The position numbers were made by a program, and so were the translations under genes. From Desulfamplus sp. (lineage in GTDB: Bacteria; Desulfobacterota; Desulfobacteria; Desulfobacterales; Desulfobacteraceae), in NCBI GenBank assembly GCA_015233755.1, contig JADFXA010000035.1, forward strand, positions 1-13,538: a stretch of 13,538 nt of DNA, written 5' to 3'. Positions 6,534 to 13,538 of the stretch are shown piece after piece; positions within the stretch are counted from its first letter, which is position 1, and each line of letters starts with the position of its first letter. A model generated the notes under the pieces. That model worked only from the letters and a program-made list of their open reading frames with translations, did not search any database and was not told the DNA's origin.

Positions 6534-8453
6534 ATGTGCGGAATCAACGGTATTTTACATTTTGAATATGATAGAATAGTTGCACCTGAATTAATTAAGA
6601 CTATGTCTGACACCCTTGCCCATCGCGGACCTGATGAAGAAGGGATTTATACTAAAGGCTCTATTGGTCTGGGGTTTAGAAGACTCTCAATTATAGATTT
6701 AGTTACAGGACAGCAGCCACTTTTTAATGAAGATAGCTCTATCGCTTGCGTCTGCAACGGTGAAATTTTTAATTATAAAGAGTTGCGTGCAGAGCTTGAG
6801 GCTAAAGGACACACATTTAGAAGTCGCACAGATGTTGAGGTTGTGCCTCATCTTTATGAAGAGTTCGGGGCAGATATGGTGAACCGATTAGTTGGGCAAT
6901 TTGCATTTGCTATTTATGATCATAATAAACATAGGCTCCTACTTGCCCGAGATCATGTTGGTATTGCACCTTTGTTTTACACGGTTTTTGACAACTCTAT
7001 AATTTTTGCATCAGAGATAAAGGCTATTTTATGCTATCCAGATATTCCTCGTAAGGTTAATTTGACAACTCTTGATCAAATTCTCACCTTTCCAGGACCT
7101 TTAAGCCCAAACACAATGTTTGAAGAGATACACTCTGTGCCAGCAGGACACTTGGTTATTGTTGAGAATTACGGTTTAAAAGGCCGTAGTGGTTCTGTAA
7201 GTTTGAATAGTTGTGTAAATGATGGATGCATAAAGGTAAAAGAGTATTGGGATTTAAAATATCCTAAAGCGTGCGACATTAACCCCAATCAAACAGAAGC
7301 AGATTGCATTGATAGAATTGAAAAAGCCCTCTTACAAGCTGTTGAACGCCGTTTACAGGCTGACGTGCCAGTTGGATTTTATTTAAGCGGCGGGCTTGAT
7401 TCCTCATTGATTGCTTCATTTATCTCTCAGATTCAAAAGGAGAAGAGACACTCATTTTCAATAGGTTTTGCTGAATCAAATATTGATGAACGCCGTTATC
7501 AACAGATTATGGCAAATAAAGTGAACTCATTGCACCATGAGACCCTTTTTGATTGGAACAACATTGCAGATCGTCTCAAGCAGGCTGTCTATCATTCTGA
7601 AACTCCGCTTAAAGAATCTTACGATACCTGTTCACTTGCCTTATCATCTCTTGTAAGGCAAAATAACATAAAGGTTGTGCTGACTGGTGAAGGGGCAGAT
7701 GAGCTCTTTGCGGGTTATGTGGGCTACAGATTTGACATGGAGCGTGGAGCTGGAAGTTCATCTTCATCTTTTCAAGATGTTGAGGAGATGCTTGATCGTG
7801 AGATAAGAGAAAGGGTCTGGGGAGACCCTGATTTTCTATATGAACGTAATTTCTATCAATTTAACGAGATTAAACAGGCAATTTATGCAGAATCTCTTAC
7901 AGATTCTTTTTATAAGTTTGACTGCACACAAAACTTCATAGTCAACCCTGATAAGATAACAGGGCTGCACCCTGTTCATAAACGCTCATATATAGATTTT
8001 AAACTTAGAATTGCGGATCATCTTTTGGCTGATCATGGTGATAGACCCGCATTTGCCCATTCAGTCGAAGCCCGCTATCCTTTTCTTGATACAGATTTAA
8101 TAAATACAGTTACAACTCTTCCGCCTGAGCTTCTCATACAAGGTGGAATGGAGAAATATATTTTAAAGCAGATGGCACGCAAACATCTACCAGAAGCTAT
8201 TACACAGCGGACAAAGTTTGCCTTTGTTGCTCCTGGAAGTCCATATCTATTGCGTCAAAATATAGAGTGGATTGAGGATATTCTCTCTTTTGAAACAATT
8301 AAACGCCAAGGATATTTCAACCCAGCAACTGTTGAAAATTTAAAGAAAATGTATAGAGCAGATGGATTTACATTAAGCCAGACTTTTGAGAACGATCTGT
8401 TGATGATTATATTAACGTTTGGTATTTTTTTAGATTTGTTTAATGTCAAATAG
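6534..8453 (+). CDS. Glutamine-dependent asparagine synthetase-like amidotransferase (AsnB family)
   Basis: This 639-residue cytoplasmic enzyme is expected to hydrolyse glutamine and use the ammonia to amidate an ATP-activated carboxylate, classically aspartate to asparagine. It begins MCGINGI, so Cys2 becomes the N-terminal nucleophile after Met removal, which fixes the start. The class II glutaminase domain (about 1-215) shows RGPDEEG, GFRRLSIIDL, CNGEIFNY and Asp100. The synthetase domain carries the ATP-pyrophosphatase loop SGGLDSS (285-291), TGEGADELFAGY (from 384) and the later RYPFLD motif. Length fits the longer bacterial AsnB forms, and both active sites look intact. It lies 23 bp after one NRPS gene and 72 bp before the next, which suggests a role in the peptide pathway: amidating a side chain or C-terminus, or supplying Asn. 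None of the three pocket codes in the window resembles the usual Asn code, so direct Asn supply to these modules is not supported. The true substrate is unknown. Confidence 0.95.
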   Translation: MCGINGILHFEYDRIVAPELIKTMSDTLAHRGPDEEGIYTKGSIGLGFRRLSIIDLVTGQQPLFNEDSSIACVCNGEIFNYKELRAELEAKGHTFRSRTDVEVVPHLYEEFGADMVNRLVGQFAFAIYDHNKHRLLLARDHVGIAPLFYTVFDNSIIFASEIKAILCYPDIPRKVNLTTLDQILTFPGPLSPNTMFEEIHSVPAGHLVIVENYGLKGRSGSVSLNSCVNDGCIKVKEYWDLKYPKACDINPNQTEADCIDRIEKALLQAVERRLQADVPVGFYLSGGLDSSLIASFISQIQKEKRHSFSIGFAESNIDERRYQQIMANKVNSLHHETLFDWNNIADRLKQAVYHSETPLKESYDTCSLALSSLVRQNNIKVVLTGEGADELFAGYVGYRFDMERGAGSSSSSFQDVEEMLDREIRERVWGDPDFLYERNFYQFNEIKQAIYAESLTDSFYKFDCTQNFIVNPDKITGLHPVHKRSYIDFKLRIADHLLADHGDRPAFAHSVEARYPFLDTDLINTVTTLPPELLIQGGMEKYILKQMARKHLPEAITQRTKFAFVAPGSPYLLRQNIEWIEDILSFETIKRQGYFNPATVENLKKMYRADGFTLSQTFENDLLMIILTFGIFLDLFNVK

Positions 8454-8515
8454 CCACAAATTAGAATAAGAGCCCATGCAAAAAGTATAAGTCTAAAGAT
8501 AAATTATGATATTTT

Positions 8516-8520
8516 GGAGA
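8516..8520 (+). promoter_or_regulatory. Ribosome binding site for the second NRPS gene
   Basis: GGAGA ends five bases before ATG 8526, a near-ideal spacing that supports this start. The 72-bp gap 8454-8525 is AT-rich and shows no terminator-like hairpin with a T run, no convincing promoter boxes and no other coding potential beyond a four-codon stub at 8476. It is read as an intra-operon spacer. Confidence 0.7.
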
Positions 8521-8525
8521 AGAAG

Positions 8526-10160
8526 ATGGATAAAAAAATTCTGCATAGCGTATTTGAACATATAGCATCACAGTTTCCCGAACGTATTGCAATTGAAGAG
8601 GAGTCTCGCAGTATCACATATAAAGACCTCAATGCTGGTGCAAATAAGATTGCTCATGCCTTAATAAAAATGGGGGTAGAGCAGGGTATTGTGGTGGGTC
8701 TCTCCTTTTCAGCCAGTATTGAATATATTATGAGTAATCTTGCTGTTCAAAAAGTTGGGGCAATCTTTATGCCTTTAGATGCAGATGCACCTCCACAGCG
8801 CCTTGCTTACATGATTAAAAAAACAGAACCTCAGATTATTCTTGATCTTCCTAAAATTAAAGAGATTCTCTTATCTGATAGTTATGTTAAAGACCCGTCT
8901 GCTGATAATAATTCTCAAAACCTTGAACTGACTTTAGACCCCCAATCTCCACATTATATCATCTTTACATCAGGCTCTACAGGCGATCCAAAGGCAATTT
9001 TGGGCAAACAGGTATCGATGAGCCATTTTATCCATTGGGAAATCACAACTTTTGGATTAAATGAGGGTGTTAAGACAAGCCTTTTTGCTCCTACAACTTT
9101 TGATGTCTCATTCAGAGATATTTTTGTTCCTCTTCTTTGCGGTGGAACTGTCTGTATTCCAGAAGCCGCAACTATCCGCAACATACCTCTCTTAGTTGAT
9201 TGGATGACCAAATCACGCCTTACTCTTGTTCATTGTGTGCCTACACTTTTTCGTCTTATCAGAAAAGAGTTAAAAGCCCGTAAGACATTAAACTCTCAAT
9301 CTGAACTTAACGTTGAATATAAACCATTACCTGATTTGGAAAATATCCTTCTTGCTGGGGAAGCTCTTTACGGCACTGACGTAATTGATTGGATGGATTT
9401 AGTGGGAGACCGCATAAAACTTACAAACATCTACGGACCATCAGAGACAACTTTGGCAAAAATTCACTACAGAATCACTGAAAGACCAGCAGAAGCAAAC
9501 AAAATTATGCCGCTTGGCGAACCTATTACAAATACAGCGATTTTGATATTAAAAGAAAATCGTCTGTGCAAAATTGGGGAAATTGGTGAAATCCATATAA
9601 AGACACCTTTTAGAAGTCATGGGTATTATAAAGACCCAGAACTTACAGCTCAATGTTTTATCCAAAATCCTCTGACACCTGATGCTGACATTATCTATAA
9701 AACTGGTGATCTCGGGCGTTATCAGCCTGATAGAAAAATTGAGTTTATAGGACGACTTGATAGTCAGGTGAAGATTAATGGAATCAGAATTGAGCTTGCT
9801 GAGATTGAAAGCCGTCTTTTTACACATCATGCGATTGAACGACCTCTTGTTATAGCTCATACCAATCCAGATCATGAAGCTCGGCTTGTCTGTTATTATA
9901 CATTAAAAGAGTCTGTTTCTGCTGGCTCTGCTTTTGCAAACTCGGTTGATTCCAAAGCCTCTGTTAAATCAGATGAAGCTGTAAAAACTTCTGTCTCTGG
10001 CGAGCGTGTTGATATTGATCCCGCACAATTACGAGCATTTTTAGCAGAGTATCTGCCGCCTTACATGATTCCATCATTTTTTGTAAGATTAAATGAGTTT
10101 CCACTTAACATTAATGGCAAGATTGACAGGAAAAGGCTTCCTAAACCAGAAGATCTGCTT
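8526..10160 (+). other. Adenylation domain A2, specificity not assigned
   Basis: This N-terminal adenylation domain has TSGSTGDPK (from residue 148), NIYGPSE (301-307), YKTGD (391-395), GRLDSQVKINGIRIELAE, and NGK with Lys532. Pocket residues by eye are D193, V194, R197, H236, L275, A277, I302, L310, A311 and K532 (code DVRHLAILAK), which I do not recognise. Arg at the third position, in SFRDIF, belongs to a subtype with an (F/L)RDIFVPL signature rather than the usual VWEMF-type helix. The gap between positions 278 and 299 is 39 residues, 18 longer than GrsA, filled by a Lys/Ser/Asn-rich loop rather than a palindrome. Confidence 0.9.
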
Positions 10161-13100
10161 TACGACAGAATTCCATACGCTCCCCCAACTAATGAGCGTG
10201 AAATAAAACTATCAACTCTATTTAGCGAAGTTTTAGGAATTGATAAAGTTGGGGCAAATACACCTTTTCTTGATTTGGGCGGAAACTCTTTAAGTGCAAT
10301 CAGAATAATATCGCGTATCTTTGCAGAGTTCAGGGTAGAGGTTGCTATTCGTGATTTTTTTGAAAATCCATCAATTCGTCAGCTTGCAGCGTTGTTGGAT
10401 AATTTGATTGAAAAGAGTATTGAAGGCAGCAGCTCTTTAAAGATTGATCCCGTTCCTTTATCTGAGAGCTACCCACTTTCACATGCTCAACGCAGACTCT
10501 GGATTTTAGAAAAATTAGATCCCAATTTTATTGCATACAATATCCCAGGGGCATATCTGATTAGGGGTAATCTTAATATCGCAAATCTTACAGAGGCATT
10601 TAGAGCGGTTATAAGGAGGCATGAATCTTTACGAACTTTATTTAGAGTTATTAATGGTGAACCACGTCAGGTAATACTTGATAAATTGGACTTTAGCCTC
10701 TTTGTAGAAAATATCTCTGAATTAGAAGCAGTAAAAGCTGAGCTCAAAAAAGATGCTGGCACAGCATTTGATATGGAAAATGGTCCTCTTATGAGGGTGC
10801 GTCTATTCAAAGTTGCTGATGCTCATGTTATCTCAATGAATATCCACCATATTATAAGTGATGCTTTGTCCCAAGAGATTCTCATTAAAGAGCTTTTAAC
10901 CTATTATGAGGCACTTTGCCTTGAAGGAGTGCAATTTAAAGAACCTCTGCTGCCACTTAATATACATTACAAAGATTATGTTGCATGGCATAATATTCAA
11001 GAACAAGGCAGCAAAATGCAGGGTGCAAGAGAGTATTGGAAAAAACGCCTTTCAGGCGATCTGCCACCCCTTAATCTTCCAACTGATAATTCAAGACCTA
11101 TGATGCAGACAGCTCATGGAGATCGTTTAACATTTGAACTTGATCCTGATATTTACAGCCGTCTGCTTGATTTTGGCCGCAATCGTCAAGCAAGCCTTTT
11201 TATGGTATTAACTGCCATGATTAAAGTCATTCTATACAGATATACAGGCCAAGAAGATATTATTGTAGGAACTCCAATTGCTGCAAGAACTCATACTGAT
11301 CTTGAAAACCAGATAGGGCTTTATATCAATATGCTGGCTTTACGAGATAAAATTTCACCGTCAGACAATTTTGATAAATTTCTCTCTCAAGTTCGTGATA
11401 CATGTAGTGAAGCATTTGAATATCAGATTTATCCTTTTGACAGATTAGTTGGTGAACTCTCTTTAGAGCGCGATCTCAGCCGTAATGTTGGTTTTGATGT
11501 TATGGTTGTATTTCATAATCAGGGGCAAGAGTTGCCTTCTGTTGCTGGTCTTACTGCTGAAATAGTTGAATTTGACAATCCTACAGCAAAATATGATCTT
11601 ACGTTCACGTTTAGTGCAGATGTCCTAAGTTCAAATAGTTTTAAAGGAAATAATATTGACTCTGATAGAAAAACCCTTGCAGTTGAGATTGAATACAATA
11701 CAGACTTGTTTGTTAAAGAACGTATTATGCGTCTATCTAACCATTTTACTACATTAGCCTCAACTATTCTTTCTGATCTAAGCAGACCAATATCGCATTT
11801 AGAAATAATGACTTCTGAAGAGAAAGAGAAGGTTCTTTTTGGATTTAATAAGAGAGAGGTTTTTTATCCTAAAGATAAGACAGTAACAGAGCTTGTTGAA
11901 GAACATGCTGCCCGTTATCCTGATGATCCAGCAATTGCGTTTGAGGATAAAACCTTATCGTATCAAGAGTTAAACAATTTAAGTAATATTCTTGCCCATA
12001 AACTTTTAGATAAATTTTCAATCACAAAAGAAGATGTTGTGGCAGTTATTATGGAAAAAAGCCAATTTGTTCCAGTTGCGATGTTTGCTTCGTTAAAGAC
12101 AGGAGGAGCTTATGTCGGCATTAACCTCTCCAACCCACCTGAACGTATAAAGTTTATCCTTGAAGACGCTGGCTGTAAGGTTATATTAACTGACTCTCAT
12201 GTTATGAAAGAGAAACTCTCCAAAATAGATAAGCTCTGTTCTGTTATTGATGTTCCTGCATTTTTTGAGCAAGCCTCTAATAATAGCAAAAAATCTAAAG
12301 CTCTTGGAAATCCTAAAGTTACACGCAAAAGCAGTGATCTTGGATTTGTCATTTATACTTCTGGCTCAACTGGACTTCCAAAAGGAACTCTTTTAGAACA
12401 TCGTCAGATGCTAAGGCTTATTTACAAGCCAGATGGCCTTATCCTCAAAAGAGGCGGACGCATGTCTCAAACTACGGCTTTTTCTTTTGATGTTCATGTT
12501 TTTGAGATTTGGGGAGGTCTTATAAATGGATGCTGCGTCTGTGTTCCTCCTGAAGCTGCAATTGTTGAAGCTCCACGCATGAAGTCATATATACAAGGGC
12601 ATAAACTTCAAACAATGTGGCTTACAACAAGCCTTTTTAATCAGTTTGTAGAGGCTGATATTACAATGCTTGAAGGGGTTGAACAACTTATTGTAGGAGG
12701 AGAAAAACTCTCAACACCTCACATAAACCGCGTTAAAAAGAGATTTCCAACCATGCGGGTTTTTAATGGATACGGTCCTACTGAGAACTCAATTTTTACA
12801 ACGCTTTTTGAGATAGAAAAATTTTATCCTAACGAGATTCCTGTTGGAAGACCAAGTGTAAACTCAAAAATAACAATATTAGATGCCAACAATCAAGCAG
12901 TCCCAATTGGAATACCAGGAGAGCTTTGTGCATGGGGAGATGGCATTTGTAAAGGATATTTGAATAGACCTGATCTTAATGAGACAAGGTTTGGCAAACA
13001 TCCTCTTTTCCCTAATGAGAGGATGTATCGAATTGGTGATATGGGCTCTTGGGACAGCGATGGAATTATAAGCTATTATGGACGAAATGACGATCAGGTA

Positions 13101-13538
13101 AAGGTTAGGGGATACAGAATTGAGCTTGGAGAGATTTCAAACGCATTAATGGAACACCCCGATATTCAACAGACAATTATTATGGTGAGAACTCTTGCAG
13201 ATGGCTTTAACAAAGAGCTTGTTGCCTATTTTACTTCTAACTCAGAATCTCTAAAAATATTGAATGCCCAAACCTTGAGAGCATTTTTAGGGAAACGCCT
13301 TCCGGGCTACATGATACCTGCCCATTTTGTAGGTTTAGAAAAGATGCCTTTAAATCCTTCTGGCAAAGTTGATCGTAGAAATCTTCCAGCACCTGAAAAT
13401 ATGTTGTCAAGTTCAGAAGATGGGTCAGATGCATACAATGCTAAAACTCCAGTTGAAAAGACCCTTTTAGAAGTGTGGCAAAAAGTGCTTGGGTTATCCA
13501 AAATAGGTATTTATGACAACTACTTTAATTTAGGTGGA
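8526..13538 (+). CDS. Nonribosomal peptide synthetase, A-T-C-A-T, 3' end outside window
   Basis: This second multimodular synthetase of the operon activates and couples two amino acids in the visible part. It starts at ATG 8526, behind a good ribosome binding site, and is open to the last base: 1671 codons with no stop, confirmed by codon-by-codon reading. Domains by residue are A (1-545), T (552-623), C (649-1088), A (1107-1623) and a T cut at residue 1671, just before its modified Ser. The N-terminus goes straight into the A domain (HSVFEHIASQFPERIAI) with no C domain or long leader. It therefore looks like the missing acceptor half for the C domain that ends the upstream NRPS. Oddities are a Gly-to-Ala change in the C-domain motif (HHIISDA), non-consensus A-core motifs in the second A domain, and low-complexity loops near residues 255-270, 460-495 and 1030-1050. 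The next domains and the release step lie beyond the window. Confidence 0.96.
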   Translation, partial: MDKKILHSVFEHIASQFPERIAIEEESRSITYKDLNAGANKIAHALIKMGVEQGIVVGLSFSASIEYIMSNLAVQKVGAIFMPLDADAPPQRLAYMIKKTEPQIILDLPKIKEILLSDSYVKDPSADNNSQNLELTLDPQSPHYIIFTSGSTGDPKAILGKQVSMSHFIHWEITTFGLNEGVKTSLFAPTTFDVSFRDIFVPLLCGGTVCIPEAATIRNIPLLVDWMTKSRLTLVHCVPTLFRLIRKELKARKTLNSQSELNVEYKPLPDLENILLAGEALYGTDVIDWMDLVGDRIKLTNIYGPSETTLAKIHYRITERPAEANKIMPLGEPITNTAILILKENRLCKIGEIGEIHIKTPFRSHGYYKDPELTAQCFIQNPLTPDADIIYKTGDLGRYQPDRKIEFIGRLDSQVKINGIRIELAEIESRLFTHHAIERPLVIAHTNPDHEARLVCYYTLKESVSAGSAFANSVDSKASVKSDEAVKTSVSGERVDIDPAQLRAFLAEYLPPYMIPSFFVRLNEFPLNINGKIDRKRLPKPEDLLYDRIPYAPPTNEREIKLSTLFSEVLGIDKVGANTPFLDLGGNSLSAIRIISRIFAEFRVEVAIRDFFENPSIRQLAALLDNLIEKSIEGSSSLKIDPVPLSESYPLSHAQRRLWILEKLDPNFIAYNIPGAYLIRGNLNIANLTEAFRAVIRRHESLRTLFRVINGEPRQVILDKLDFSLFVENISELEAVKAELKKDAGTAFDMENGPLMRVRLFKVADAHVISMNIHHIISDALSQEILIKELLTYYEALCLEGVQFKEPLLPLNIHYKDYVAWHNIQEQGSKMQGAREYWKKRLSGDLPPLNLPTDNSRPMMQTAHGDRLTFELDPDIYSRLLDFGRNRQASLFMVLTAMIKVILYRYTGQEDIIVGTPIAARTHTDLENQIGLYINMLALRDKISPSDNFDKFLSQVRDTCSEAFEYQIYPFDRLVGELSLERDLSRNVGFDVMVVFHNQGQELPSVAGLTAEIVEFDNPTAKYDLTFTFSADVLSSNSFKGNNIDSDRKTLAVEIEYNTDLFVKERIMRLSNHFTTLASTILSDLSRPISHLEIMTSEEKEKVLFGFNKREVFYPKDKTVTELVEEHAARYPDDPAIAFEDKTLSYQELNNLSNILAHKLLDKFSITKEDVVAVIMEKSQFVPVAMFASLKTGGAYVGINLSNPPERIKFILEDAGCKVILTDSHVMKEKLSKIDKLCSVIDVPAFFEQASNNSKKSKALGNPKVTRKSSDLGFVIYTSGSTGLPKGTLLEHRQMLRLIYKPDGLILKRGGRMSQTTAFSFDVHVFEIWGGLINGCCVCVPPEAAIVEAPRMKSYIQGHKLQTMWLTTSLFNQFVEADITMLEGVEQLIVGGEKLSTPHINRVKKRFPTMRVFNGYGPTENSIFTTLFEIEKFYPNEIPVGRPSVNSKITILDANNQAVPIGIPGELCAWGDGICKGYLNRPDLNETRFGKHPLFPNERMYRIGDMGSWDSDGIISYYGRNDDQVKVRGYRIELGEISNALMEHPDIQQTIIMVRTLADGFNKELVAYFTSNSESLKILNAQTLRAFLGKRLPGYMIPAHFVGLEKMPLNPSGKVDRRNLPAPENMLSSSEDGSDAYNAKTPVEKTLLEVWQKVLGLSKIGIYDNYFNLGG
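10180..10395 (+). other. Thiolation (peptidyl carrier) domain T2
   Basis: This carrier domain for the A2-activated residue has the phosphopantetheine site FLDLGGNSLSAIRI, with the modified Ser at residue 588. The GGNS form is one commonly seen in carriers followed by an ordinary condensation domain, which is the order here, so no epimerization of this residue is expected. Confidence 0.94.
10470..11790 (+). other. Condensation domain C3 with HHIISDA active-site variant
   Basis: This condensation domain sits between carriers T2 and T3. It starts with YPLSHAQRRLWILEKL (from residue 649), a motif typical of LCL-type domains. The catalytic motif reads HHIISDA at 774-780: both His residues and the Asp are kept, but the final Gly is Ala. 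Later motifs (VGTPIAART, IGLYINMLALRD, YPFDRLV) are ordinary. A short Ser/Asn-rich insertion lies near residues 1030-1050. Confidence 0.92.
11844..13395 (+). other. Adenylation domain A3, pocket similar to valine-type
   Basis: This adenylation domain of the second module has TSGSTGLPKG (from residue 1278), NGYGPTEN (1414-1421), GRNDDQVKVRGYRIELGE, and SGK with Lys1614. Pocket residues by eye are D1322, V1323, F1326, W1365, I1389, G1391, G1415, I1423, F1424 and K1614 (code DVFWIGGIFK). This is close to the known valine codes of the DAFWLGGTFK type, so an aliphatic residue such as Val or Ile is a reasonable inference. The 278-299 gap is 24 residues, near normal. Two core motifs deviate: GAYVGINLSNPPER instead of the usual GAYVPID form, and YRIGD instead of YRTGD. 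Confidence 0.9.
13441..13538 (+). other. Thiolation domain T3, cut by the window end
   Basis: Helix 1 (VEKTLLEVWQKVLGL) and the start of the phosphopantetheine site (DNYFNLGG) are visible. The window stops immediately before the expected D/H-Ser, so the modified Ser cannot be confirmed here. Confidence 0.88.

Noticed and set aside
8454..8525. Possible terminator or promoter between the amidotransferase and the second NRPS
   Set aside because: No GC-rich hairpin with a T run and no convincing -35/-10 pair can be seen. The gap is best read as an operon spacer with a ribosome binding site.
9549..9875. A 108-codon open frame on the - strand
   Set aside because: It is antisense to the A2 core motifs of the second NRPS, with no ribosome binding site or domain, so it is a shadow frame.

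Overview
The window is an interior slice of a bacterial nonribosomal peptide synthetase (NRPS) operon. All recognisable genes lie on the + strand, and both the first and the last gene run off the window. Base composition is AT-rich by eye and codon use is even along the window. No marker gene identifies the organism. A low-GC bacterium with large secondary-metabolite operons is all the sequence supports.

Layout: (1) 1-6510 is the 3' part of an NRPS gene with domain order C-A-T-E-C (condensation, adenylation, thiolation, epimerization, condensation). It ends in a C domain with no A-T partner in the same protein. (2) After 23 bp, 6534-8453 encodes a complete glutamine-dependent asparagine synthetase-like amidotransferase. 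(3) After 72 bp, a second NRPS gene starts at 8526 and stays open to the last base at 13538. Its domains are A-T-C-A-T, with the last carrier domain cut just before its phosphopantetheine serine. I translated this reading frame by hand from 8526 to 13538 and found no stop.

How the genes work together: the first protein activates one residue (pocket rich in acidic side chains, so possibly a basic amino acid), epimerizes it to D on its carrier domain, and presents it to the terminal C domain. That C domain has no acceptor module in its own protein. The second NRPS begins directly with A-T, so the acceptor module appears to be split across two polypeptides with the amidotransferase gene between the halves. 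The second NRPS then adds a further residue through a C-A-T module whose pocket resembles valine-type pockets. Partial product inferred: D-(basic?)-(unknown)-(Val-like?), with more residues encoded outside the window.

The most unusual local feature is a GC-rich palindromic repeat at about 2276-2389, inserted in frame in the first A domain. It adds about 41 residues between two substrate-pocket positions and contains G-quadruplex-capable runs at both ends. The rest of the window is mostly conventional NRPS machinery with lineage-specific low-complexity loop expansions. I did not find a clearly new class of system.
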